The notes under the pieces: generated by a model
Told to the model about the DNA's origin: nothing
Seen by the model: the letters and a program-made list of their open reading frames with translations, nothing else
The model's database searches: none
Assembly (NCBI RefSeq): GCF_004364935.1
Contig: NZ_SOBT01000009.1
Span: 964,398-1,028,397 of the forward strand
DNA from: Panacagrimonas perspica
GTDB lineage: Bacteria > Pseudomonadota > Gammaproteobacteria > Nevskiales > Nevskiaceae
Reading direction: 5' to 3'
Length of the DNA: 64,000 nucleotides
Made by a program: the position numbers and the translations under genes
Shown: positions 42,914 through 50,503 of the stretch, piece after piece
How the letters are laid out: the number at the start of each line of letters is the position of its first letter
Numbering within the stretch: position 1 is the stretch's first letter

Positions 42914-43902
42914 ACGATGACCTTTGAGAAGTACGGGTAGTGGCGATAGAAGCGACGGTAGCTCTCCAGCGCTTCGATCGACCGATCTTCCGTTCCCTCC
43001 GCCAGGCCGAAACCCATCCGTCGTAAGACACTTCGGGACTTCGTTTTCGGCATCAGCTGATCGATGAAGAGTCGCTCGCGAACGGACATTTCCGGGATGC
43101 CGATCTCGATGGGATCGGTAACGCCGTTCCCCCAATCCGTTGTGGCCAATGGCCACTTGTTCAGACCGGTCTCCTTCAGAAACGCCGAGGTTTTGTCTAC
43201 CGGCAAGACGATCCCGGTCGCGGTGAGCATCTGATGCATCGAGTCCGAATACACGAATGCCGCCAAAGGCTGGAAAACGTGTCCCTTCTTTCCCGCCATC
43301 GCGCGCTTGCATGCCGTCTCTATCGCCTTCAACACGAAGCGGGGATAGCCTTTACGATCGATGTCGTCCGGATCGATCACCGGCGGGGTCGGCAGGAACG
43401 CGCCGAACCGATGCTTCGCGCGATCAAGCCTGCGCTGCAGATTGTTCGCCTCGCCGAGAGAAAGATGATTGGCGTTGACCGTCAGTTTCAGGACGTCGTA
43501 CGGCGCCATCTTCTGGAGTAAGAACTCCGCTTCCGCAATTTGATCGCCGACCTTGCTCGCCTCGGCATAGTCCAACCATGCGATGGTCGGGCTGCTTCCG
43601 TCGAATGCATCGATGTAGTCGCGGGCGGAGCATTTCTTGTACGAAATGCATCTGATGGGCGCGTTCCATTTCTGTCGCCGGTGAACGACATCTTCGGCCT
43701 CGACCGAGATCATCTTCGCCAGTCCGAGGTGCTGATGGATCAGCTTGAAGTCCTCAGAGAAAGGCCCGGCGAACCCCACGTACGTGAACTTGTGGATCGG
43801 CACCGCCGTAGATCTTCCCACCCGCGAGAGAAGATCGATGAAAACAGCCCGCTCGACCGATTTGTTCTGCCGGAGGTGATAGGGGACGAAACCGCCGCTC
43901 AC
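42910..43902 (-). CDS. 330-aa unknown protein, possible methyltransferase-like fold
   Basis: GTG start at 43902 overlapping the GHKL gene stop (GTGA). The order of motifs suggests a Rossmann methyltransferase layout: FTYVGFAGPFSEDF (glycine/acidic loop), AKMISVEAEDV (acidic end of a strand), SPTIAWLDYAEAS, DVLKLTVNANHL. A cysteine-containing stretch RCISYKKCSARDY lies between. The C-terminal half has SVRERLFIDQLMP and YRRFYRHYPYFSKV. It may be an effector or a second modification enzyme; I cannot name a family with confidence. Confidence 0.75.
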   Translation of the reverse strand: MSGGFVPYHLRQNKSVERAVFIDLLSRVGRSTAVPIHKFTYVGFAGPFSEDFKLIHQHLGLAKMISVEAEDVVHRRQKWNAPIRCISYKKCSARDYIDAFDGSSPTIAWLDYAEASKVGDQIAEAEFLLQKMAPYDVLKLTVNANHLSLGEANNLQRRLDRAKHRFGAFLPTPPVIDPDDIDRKGYPRFVLKAIETACKRAMAGKKGHVFQPLAAFVYSDSMHQMLTATGIVLPVDKTSAFLKETGLNKWPLATTDWGNGVTDPIEIGIPEMSVRERLFIDQLMPKTKSRSVLRRMGFGLAEGTEDRSIEALESYRRFYRHYPYFSKVIV

Positions 43903-45338
43903 TGTTTCACTCTCTTAAGTACACGCTCGAAGCACTCGTTTCCGACCTCCGACGGGTCCGAATCCTTGTCGTCGAAGAGGTACTCGGCGACGGCTTCGAA
44001 CTCCTTGATCGGCCGCGTGAAGCGAATGGACTTGGTCGTTTCGGGCTTGGGCGCGGGCTTGGGTAGCGAGGGAACGTACTTGGAGCCTCCAAGTCCTTTT
44101 CGCACTGCCGTCCATTGCTTGGGGCTGTTGGCGAGCAGTGCGACGGCTTTGATGGGGTCGATCGCCTTGGCCTGCTTCATCATCGCTTTACGTTCTTCGC
44201 CCCTCGACTTCCAGTGGTTGGTGAAGTTGGTAAAGAGCTTGAGGCCTTCCTGCATGACGTCCCGAACGGAAAGGTATAGCTCCGAACTCGCCTCGATACC
44301 TCGCTTGGTTGTCGTGACCGGGAGTTTTCCGACGTCCATGCTTCGAAAGCGAACCAGTCCGGAGATGGCGATGAACTGCGGGTGGTAGGCCGGAACGGTG
44401 GCCAGGCCCCAGCCGGTCAGTCCAGTCTTATCGCTGTATAGGACTACCCGGTCGTTGCAGATGACCGTCCAGCCACAGGTATCCCGGCTGCCGGAGGTCG
44501 ATTTTCCCTCCACTTCGGCCTGGACCTCGTCGTCGGTCGGAATCTCCCGATAAAGACCTACGGTCAGCTCGACTTCGACACCGTTCGACGAGGTCTTGTA
44601 GATGAACGGTTCGATGCGTTGGTCCTTGGGAATACTTCTGTCCGAGACGAGTACGCCGAGCGACTTCGGGACGATCTCCTTGCCGTTGATGGAGACCGAA
44701 AAGCCTTTATGCATGATGTACGCGTAGTGGGTCGCGATCGTATTGGCGAGGCCGGTCAGGAACAACGAATGCTTGGCGTCGAACTCCTGGGCAATCGGAG
44801 CATGCAGGTTCGTTACCGAAACAACCGTTCCCAAGGTACCGTCGCGGAGCGGCTTCGGAAGATCTTTTCGAGGTACGTCGGCGAGAGGTAGATCCCAATC
44901 TGTGTCGCTCTCCATCCACCTCGGAGAGATCGTCACGGCGTAGACGCCTTCCCCGTGGGATGTCGTTACGGAACACGACCGTCCCAACTTGAAGATCGCG
45001 CGCTTCATGCCGATTCCGTACAGGCCGACAGTCGGCAAGTTCTCGTCCTTGAGACCTTTGGGTCTCCCGAGCCTGAAGGCGTATTTCTCGGCAGTCTCGC
45101 GGGGAATGCCGCCGCAATTGTCGGAGATAACGAAAACCTTCGGATTGATCGTGAGTTCCGCCTTGAATCCCTCGTACGGGCGGTCGGCGTCGTCCGGCTG
45201 GGAGTCTTTGTTGGTCCGGAGGATGCCGTCGACACAGTTGTCGACCAGATCCAATACGGCGTCGCGCAGATCGATATCTCTCGTCAGCATCGCGACGAAA
45301 AAGCTTTTCGACGGATGAGCAGACGCGGTGTTCCCCAT
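43899..45338 (-). CDS. GHKL (MORC/MutL/Hsp90-type) ATPase
   Basis: 479 aa, first gene of the coupled three-gene operon. N-box LRDAVLDLVDNCVDG (Asn34), G1 ISDNCGGIP (Asp73), G2 GLYGIGMKRAIFKLG (~105-119), then an S5-like part with KLPVTTTKRGIE, as in MutL and MORC proteins. The C-terminal ~130 residues are Lys/Pro-rich with no visible nuclease motif. Prokaryotic GHKL ATPases of this sort are known to be linked with methyltransferase and Vsr genes in restriction-like systems. It probably acts as the ATP-driven sensor or clamp. Confidence 0.88.
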   Translation of the reverse strand: MGNTASAHPSKSFFVAMLTRDIDLRDAVLDLVDNCVDGILRTNKDSQPDDADRPYEGFKAELTINPKVFVISDNCGGIPRETAEKYAFRLGRPKGLKDENLPTVGLYGIGMKRAIFKLGRSCSVTTSHGEGVYAVTISPRWMESDTDWDLPLADVPRKDLPKPLRDGTLGTVVSVTNLHAPIAQEFDAKHSLFLTGLANTIATHYAYIMHKGFSVSINGKEIVPKSLGVLVSDRSIPKDQRIEPFIYKTSSNGVEVELTVGLYREIPTDDEVQAEVEGKSTSGSRDTCGWTVICNDRVVLYSDKTGLTGWGLATVPAYHPQFIAISGLVRFRSMDVGKLPVTTTKRGIEASSELYLSVRDVMQEGLKLFTNFTNHWKSRGEERKAMMKQAKAIDPIKAVALLANSPKQWTAVRKGLGGSKYVPSLPKPAPKPETTKSIRFTRPIKEFEAVAEYLFDDKDSDPSEVGNECFERVLKRVKQ

Positions 45339-45506
45339 GGTGCCGCCCCCAAAGTTCGAAGTTCCTTGCGGATTCGGACGACCTGCGGTGTCGTCCGGAG
45401 CTGATCACATTCTTTCCCCCACCCCGGCAAGGATATCGGATTCGATGCGCTTCTCCGCCGTATCGCAGTTCCGTCAACATTAGGACGAAATATGGGATGT
45501 GGGGAA

Positions 45507-46943
45507 TCAGGTTTTTGCCGCAGCGACCGCGGTGCTCGCCGGTGCTGCACGCGGACTTTGCTGCAGGCCCAGGCAGAGCAGTCCGACCAGCAGGGCAAGC
45601 GCAACGTGGCTTGCGTACGTGACCGAAAAGTCCGCACGCGACAATTGCTCGTTGCCGAGCAGCACGATCGTGACAGCGACGCCGACCGTGCCGCCGATCT
45701 GCCGCAACGCCTGGTTGAAGCCGTTGCCCACCCCGTAATGGACCGGTGCGAGGTTCGCGACCGTTGCGCCCGACAGCGACGGCATGATCATTCCGACACC
45801 TATCCCGCTGACGATCAGACCGGGCAGCCAGGCGGTCGCGTAGTGAGGCTCGGTGCCGGGAACCAGCATGAACCAGACGCCGCTCGCGGCGTAGACCATC
45901 GATCCGGTCAGGAGGATTCGCCTGTGCCCGAATCGGCCGGCCAGCTTGCCGACGGCGATCGCCGTCGGAATGACGGTCAGCGGTCCGGGCATGATCGCCA
46001 TTCCCGCGCGCGGCAGGCTGAATCCCCAGATGTTCGTCATGTAGAAGAAGAAGGCGAAGAACATCATCGAGAAAGCGACGCCGAACACGAACGTCGCCAT
46101 GTTCGCGAACCGGTAGTTCGCGTCGCGGAACAGCTCCGGCGGGACGAGGGGTTCCTTCGACATCCGCATCCACACGACGAAGGCCGCGAGCGCGGTCCCG
46201 CCGACGATCGCGGCGAAGGCGATCTCCTGGGAGCTCCAGTCGGGCGAACCGTGCTGAACGATGGCCGTGAGAACGGCGCCGACGCCGACGATCATCGTCG
46301 CCATACCCGTCCAATCCAGCGGGCGTTTCACCGCAGGCTTCGAAGATTCCGCCAGCGTCCGCTGCGCTCTCCAGAAGCAGTACGCGCCAAGCGGTAGGTT
46401 CAAGTAGAACGCCCACGACCATCCCATCGTGTCGACGATCAACGCGCCCAGGCCCGGGCCGGTGGCGGCGGCCAGCGCACCGACCGCGCCCCAGGCGCTC
46501 ACGGCCAGCGCCCGGTGCGAGAGCGGGAAAGCGTCGAGGACCAGCGAGAAGGACGACGGCGTCAACAGCGCTGCGCCGACCGCCTGGAGGATGCGGGCAG
46601 CGACGAGAAGTTCGACCGTCGTCGACAGTCCGCACGCGGCCGATGCGGCCAGGAAGACGCCGACGCCGATCAGGAAGATCATCTTTCGGCCCAGGCGGTC
46701 GGCCAATCCCCCTGCGGGGATCAGCATCGCAGCGAACACGACCGTGTAGGCGTTGAGTACCCAGGACAGGTCGGCGGCCGAAGCATCGGGAAAACCTTGG
46801 CGCAGCGCGCCGAACGCCGCGAAGAGGACCGTGCTGTCCAACGAAACCAGGAAGACCGCGATGCTGGCGATCCGGAATACGGACCATCCGCGCTTCACCG
46901 CGATCTCGGCGTCGGCTCCAGATGTCGGCGCGCCGACGTTCAT
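45507..46943 (-). CDS. MFS drug-resistance-type transporter (DHA2 family)
   Basis: 478 aa from ATG 46943 overlapping the SDR stop (ATGA). About 14 membrane segments. Motif A GGLADRLGRKMIFLIG (loop 2-3), motif C region AVGALAAATGPGLGALI, and LNLPLGAYCFW as in EmrB/QacA-type carriers. It exports a small organic molecule using the proton gradient. Under the TetR gene next door it fits a substrate- or stress-induced efflux unit. Right neighbour region 45339-45506 has no gene. Confidence 0.9.
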   Translation of the reverse strand: MNVGAPTSGADAEIAVKRGWSVFRIASIAVFLVSLDSTVLFAAFGALRQGFPDASAADLSWVLNAYTVVFAAMLIPAGGLADRLGRKMIFLIGVGVFLAASAACGLSTTVELLVAARILQAVGAALLTPSSFSLVLDAFPLSHRALAVSAWGAVGALAAATGPGLGALIVDTMGWSWAFYLNLPLGAYCFWRAQRTLAESSKPAVKRPLDWTGMATMIVGVGAVLTAIVQHGSPDWSSQEIAFAAIVGGTALAAFVVWMRMSKEPLVPPELFRDANYRFANMATFVFGVAFSMMFFAFFFYMTNIWGFSLPRAGMAIMPGPLTVIPTAIAVGKLAGRFGHRRILLTGSMVYAASGVWFMLVPGTEPHYATAWLPGLIVSGIGVGMIMPSLSGATVANLAPVHYGVGNGFNQALRQIGGTVGVAVTIVLLGNEQLSRADFSVTYASHVALALLVGLLCLGLQQSPRAAPASTAVAAAKT

Positions 46944-47647
46944 GCCTGCAGGCCGGTCAGGTAGAGTGGTTTGGCCGTCGACATCGATGCCTTCACGTTT
47001 TTCGAGATCTCGTCGACGAGAACCTCGTCGAGGCCCGCGGCGAGTCCGTCGTAAGTCGCGATCGCCACCTGTCGCGGCGCAACCTTCTCGCTGTCGATGC
47101 CCTTCGTGAGATCGGTATCGACGAAGCCGACGTGCACGCCCACGACCCGGGTCTTCTGCGCGGCAAGTTCGAGCCGCTGCGAGTTGGTCAACGCCCATGC
47201 GGCGGACTTGGTCGCCCCGTACACGCCGAGGAACGGGAGGGTGAACCAACTGACCACCGACAGCACGTTGACGATCGCGCCGCCTCCGTTGGCGGCGAGG
47301 ATCGGGGCGAACTCCTGCGCCAAGCGCAACGGGCCGTAGAAATTGATCTCGAACTGCTGGCGCGCCGCTTCCGCCGCGTTGTCGGCCATGAACCCGCCGA
47401 GCTGCGCGACGCCCGCGTTGTTCACCAGGATCGTAACGTCCTTGCACAGCGCGGCCGCCGCGGCGATCGTCTCGGGACGTGTGACATCGAGGCGGATCGG
47501 AACGACGCCCGCAATGTCGACCGACGCGGGATCGCGAGCGGCCGCATACACCTTCTTCGCGCCGCGTGCGACCGCCTCGGCGGCGTACGCCTTGCCGATG
47601 CCGCGATTGGCGCCGGTAATCAGTACGACGGAATCCTTGACCTGCAT
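46940..47647 (-). CDS. SDR-family oxidoreductase
   Basis: 235 aa from ATG 47647, chosen because GGAG stands 7 bases upstream; an ATG four codons earlier has no ribosome site. Canonical motifs: TGANRGIGKA (~10-19), NNAGVAQ, NVLSVVSW with catalytic Ser, and VYGATKSAAW with Tyr and Lys. Coupled to the MFS gene by overlap. It resembles SDRs that act on small aldehydes or hydroxyls; the substrate is unknown. Confidence 0.9.
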   Translation of the reverse strand: MQVKDSVVLITGANRGIGKAYAAEAVARGAKKVYAAARDPASVDIAGVVPIRLDVTRPETIAAAAALCKDVTILVNNAGVAQLGGFMADNAAEAARQQFEINFYGPLRLAQEFAPILAANGGGAIVNVLSVVSWFTLPFLGVYGATKSAAWALTNSQRLELAAQKTRVVGVHVGFVDTDLTKGIDSEKVAPRQVAIATYDGLAAGLDEVLVDEISKNVKASMSTAKPLYLTGLQA

Positions 47648-47711
47648 GACGAGCTCCATGTGACGGAAAACGGGTAGGGATGCCGCGGACTCCGGTGTGG
47701 CCCGGAATCCG

Positions 47712-48314
47712 TCAGCGGAGAGCGGCGCTCTCCAGTCGGGACAGCAGCATTCGGCGGTGTGTGGCCAGCGTCGCGCGGGCCTGCGCGGGGTCCGAGATCG
47801 CGCGGGCCATCTGAAGGGAACCGATCAGAGTCGCCGCGATGGAGCGGGCTTCGTTCCGGGAGCTGCCGGCGGGGAGATGTTCTCCGACCAGTTCGACGAA
47901 GCGGCACAACCGACGCTCCGTAGCGTCGCGGATCTCGGGCGCCTGTCTGCCCGCTTCGCCGATCAGCGCGGCGACGGGGCATCCGGTCTCGACGCCGGCC
48001 AGATGCGCATCCGACAGATAGGTTTCGACGAGCGCTTCGGCGGGCGCGGCGCCCCCTTCGATCCGCTTGGCGACGCCGCGGCGGACGGCCTCGAGACTCT
48101 GAAGGCCGGCACGGTCGATCGATTCCGCGACCAGGGCGTCCCGCGTCGGAAAGTGCGCGTAGAAGCCGCCGTGCGTGAGTCCGACCGAACCCATCACAGC
48201 TCCGACGCTCACGCCGTCGCAGCCGGCACGTCGGACCAGCTTCGACGTCGCATCCAGAACTTTCTCGCGTGTCGCCTGCTTTTTCCCTTCGGGGCCGTAG
48301 ATTCTGCTCGTCAT
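47712..48314 (-). CDS. TetR-family regulator with operator on its own start
   Basis: 200 aa. HTH: ATREKVLDATSKLVRRAGCD, then VGAVMGSVGLTHGGFYAHFP, the LTHGGFYAHF form typical of this TetR branch. The C-terminal ligand domain includes VETGCPVAALIGE. A perfect palindrome overlaps the start codon, which implies autorepression. First gene of the minus-strand TetR-SDR-MFS unit. Confidence 0.92.
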   Translation of the reverse strand: MTSRIYGPEGKKQATREKVLDATSKLVRRAGCDGVSVGAVMGSVGLTHGGFYAHFPTRDALVAESIDRAGLQSLEAVRRGVAKRIEGGAAPAEALVETYLSDAHLAGVETGCPVAALIGEAGRQAPEIRDATERRLCRFVELVGEHLPAGSSRNEARSIAATLIGSLQMARAISDPAQARATLATHRRMLLSRLESAALR

Positions 48315-48330
48315 ATGATGATCATCATAT
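48313..48330. promoter_or_regulatory. Perfect 18-bp palindrome, likely TetR operator
   Basis: ATATGATGATCATCATAT is a perfect palindrome that includes the first base of the TetR start codon (CAT at 48312-48314). It is AT-rich in a GC-rich setting. Size and place fit a TetR operator. The gap up to the divergent gene at 48615 (300 bases) shows no other clear signal. Confidence 0.7.
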
Positions 48331-48614
48331 TAAAGGCGCGCGCCGTCAATACCGCAACGCGAACGAGCGGTGGAACCGCAAAAAAAGGCCGACGAACGCG
48401 CATGTATGAGCGCAATCGATGAGTTCGATACACGCGGCTTATGGCGCCGAGAACACAATCGAATCGCGACGAATACTCGCAGGATCGGGCGTAGGCGCAC
48501 GCGGATGCGCTGCCTACGATCTCCGCACATCGAGACGGTTCGCGACCGCAATACGCGAATCGCGAGGCGGGGCGTCGACACGACGCCCGCGCGCGACGAG
48601 GAGAACAAAGAAAG

Positions 48615-49607
48615 ATGAAGTCGTACCTGTTGGTCGTTGCGGAGCCGAAGATCGGCTCAGGCGAAAAGCCGAACCCGGCACAAGGATGCTGGGCGTCCGA
48701 AGCGGCGTGCGCGGTCGAGGAGACGGCGCGCGCGTCGGCGACGCTTCGGATCGCGACGGCGTCCGGCACCAGGCCCGCCGTTTCTCGCTTGAGTCTCGAG
48801 CCGCGCTTCCACTACGAACTCGCCGATCTCGCTTTCGCCGCGGCGATCGCACGTCCGAGCGCACGGCACCCCGAGTCGTCGAGCCTGTCGCTGGTCGACC
48901 TCACCGAGCGCGCATTCGTTTGTGCGAGGAATCTCGCCTCCGCGCTTCGGGCGCGCGGCGAAACGCAGGACAAGATTCTCGAGGCGCTCGAGCGCGCGGC
49001 GCGCGCGGCGTTGAAGGAGCGCGCCGGATTCGACGCTGCTGCCGCGGCGCAGCCCGCGGTCGCCGCCCGACTCGGCGTAGCCGATGTGGCGGAGGCGCTG
49101 GACGCCGCCGTGCGCGGCGCTCGCGAGCGGGGATCCGCGGTGATGCGTGTCCTCGAGCCGGCGTTTGCAACGGTGCTCGCGCTCCGAGACGTCGACCTGA
49201 GGACCGTCGACGGTTTGATCGTCGCCGGCGCCCCGGCTAACGACGCGGGCACGGATCCGGACGTCGCCGATGCGATCGGTCGGGCGCACGCGCTGGGCAA
49301 GCCCATCGCCCTGCTGTCGTACGGCGCGGCCGCTGCTCTCGAAGCGGGACGGCTCGGCGACGGCCGCTGGCTCTTCGACGGATACGTGGCGACTGGACCC
49401 TCGGCCGACGAGCGCGACCAAGTGCGCGAGGCGATGTCCATCGACGTCGCCGACACCGAAACGCTGCTGAAAAACCGCGGCGCGGTGGTCGCCACCGCTG
49501 CGCCTTGGACGCCGAATGTGCGGATCGACCGGAACCTGATTTCGACGCAGAACTATCTGTCGGCGTCGGCCGCCGTGTCGCGACTTCTGGGAAGGGCAAG
49601 CCGATGA
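48615..49607 (+). CDS. DJ-1/PfpI-like protein with Ser at the nucleophile position
   Basis: 330 aa; AGGAG lies ~14 bases before the ATG. N-terminal MKSYLLVVAEP could be the first strand. Residues ~60-180 are Ala-rich helices of unknown type. The last ~130 residues follow the DJ-1/PfpI order: DGLIVAGAP, HALGKPIALLSYGAAAAL, GAVVATAAPWTPNVRIDRNL and ISTQNYLSASAAV. The usual CHG nucleophile elbow reads SYG, so Cys is Ser and His is Tyr. It is the first gene of the monooxygenase operon and overlaps the next start (ATGA). It may be a binding or scaffold protein, or a hydratase variant. Function unknown. Confidence 0.7.
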   Translation: MKSYLLVVAEPKIGSGEKPNPAQGCWASEAACAVEETARASATLRIATASGTRPAVSRLSLEPRFHYELADLAFAAAIARPSARHPESSSLSLVDLTERAFVCARNLASALRARGETQDKILEALERAARAALKERAGFDAAAAAQPAVAARLGVADVAEALDAAVRGARERGSAVMRVLEPAFATVLALRDVDLRTVDGLIVAGAPANDAGTDPDVADAIGRAHALGKPIALLSYGAAAALEAGRLGDGRWLFDGYVATGPSADERDQVREAMSIDVADTETLLKNRGAVVATAAPWTPNVRIDRNLISTQNYLSASAAVSRLLGRASR

Positions 49608-50029
49608 GCCGCAATCGCGAAACACCGTTGGACAAGCTGCTGTCCGCCGTTCAGGCCGGATCGGTCGAGGGTGCGCTCGCCTACCTGGCACCCGACGCCC
49701 GCGTGCGCGGATCTTCCGAGAAACAGGACACGGAACGTCCGCTTGCCGCATTCCTGCGCGAGCTCATTGCAGGCAATCCGGCGCTCGTCGTGCGGATTCG
49801 CCGATCGTTCCGGGGCGGGACGCGCGGCGTCGCCCAGGTGACGCTCGACGGATTGCAGTCGCTTCCCGGATCCGACGCCGCCAATGTCGCCGGAATGTGG
49901 ATCGACCAGGCGTGGGTGGCGGTCGACCGCGACGGGAGGATCGAGACCCTCGAACTGCACTGGTGCCGGGAGCAATGGGCGCGGCGGCGCGAGGTACATG
50001 TCCACGGACCGGCGGCGGAGGCGGCATGA
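49604..50029 (+). CDS. NTF2-fold (SnoaL-like) protein 1
   Basis: 141 aa, ATG overlapping the previous stop. The pattern is NTF2-like: N-terminal helices LDKLLSAVQAGSVEGALAYL, ARVRGSS, then strands GVAQVTLDGLQ, DQAWVAVDRDGRIETLELHW. No active-site set of a known epoxide hydrolase or ketosteroid isomerase is clear. It is followed by a second NTF2-like gene with ATGA overlap; the two may form a heteromer. Confidence 0.7.
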   Translation: MSRNRETPLDKLLSAVQAGSVEGALAYLAPDARVRGSSEKQDTERPLAAFLRELIAGNPALVVRIRRSFRGGTRGVAQVTLDGLQSLPGSDAANVAGMWIDQAWVAVDRDGRIETLELHWCREQWARRREVHVHGPAAEAA

Positions 50030-50475
50030 GCGTCAACACGAATGCGGATCGAATCGCACGAGACTTTTTCGCGGCTTTCCGAAGCGGGGATGTTCGATCG
50101 ATGACCTCGCTCTGCGACGAACGCGCCACGATCCGGCACGTCGCGGGAGACTTTCCGCGCACGCAACGGTTCGAGCGCAGCGAAGGGCACGTCGTGTCGA
50201 TCGGCCGGACGCTCTGGACCGAGATGCTGACGTCGTTCGAGACGCTGGAACACCGCGTGCTGTGGGTCGAATCGGACGCGGACGGCAACTGCGCGTGCTC
50301 CGTCGAGATGAAAGGCGTCCAGACCCGCCCGTACGCGGGCATCCCGTCGCGCGGCGGCCGCATGGACCTGCCGGTCCTGTACCTCTTCAAGCACAACGAC
50401 GCCGGAAAGATCTCCGAGATCGCGGCGTACTGGGACGGACGCGAAATGCGCCGTCAGCTCGCCGCCGTCGCCTGA
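50026..50475 (+). CDS. NTF2-fold (SnoaL-like) protein 2
   Basis: 149 aa. NTF2/SnoaL layout: ADRIARDFFAAFRSGDVRSM, CDERATIRHVAGDF, LPVLYLFKHNDAGKISEIAAYWDGREM (parts: LYLFKHNDAGKI, AAYWDGREM). The end resembles the YFDLREF end of limonene-1,2-epoxide hydrolase, which also has this fold. The Arg and first Asp of that enzyme's catalytic set are not evident, so hydrolase activity is doubtful. It precedes the hydroxylase alpha subunit by 28 bases. Confidence 0.7.
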   Translation: MSVNTNADRIARDFFAAFRSGDVRSMTSLCDERATIRHVAGDFPRTQRFERSEGHVVSIGRTLWTEMLTSFETLEHRVLWVESDADGNCACSVEMKGVQTRPYAGIPSRGGRMDLPVLYLFKHNDAGKISEIAAYWDGREMRRQLAAVA

Positions 50476-50503
50476 CGGCACCCGAACCGAGAAGGAGAAC
50501 GAC

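Noticed and set aside
45339-45506. Right end of the comM element just after the defence cassette
   Set aside because: No TGAGAATG or its complement repeats and no comM 3' sequence occur there, so the element's far end cannot be placed in this gap.
44707-46887. 726-codon minus-strand frame across the GHKL and MFS genes
   Set aside because: It overlaps the true genes in a different frame, spans their intergenic gap and has Arg-rich shadow composition.
50026-50475. Second NTF2-like protein as a limonene-type epoxide hydrolase
   Set aside because: The C-terminal YWDGREM resembles the hydrolase end, but the Arg and first Asp of the catalytic set are not evident at the matching strand, so no hydrolase call was made.
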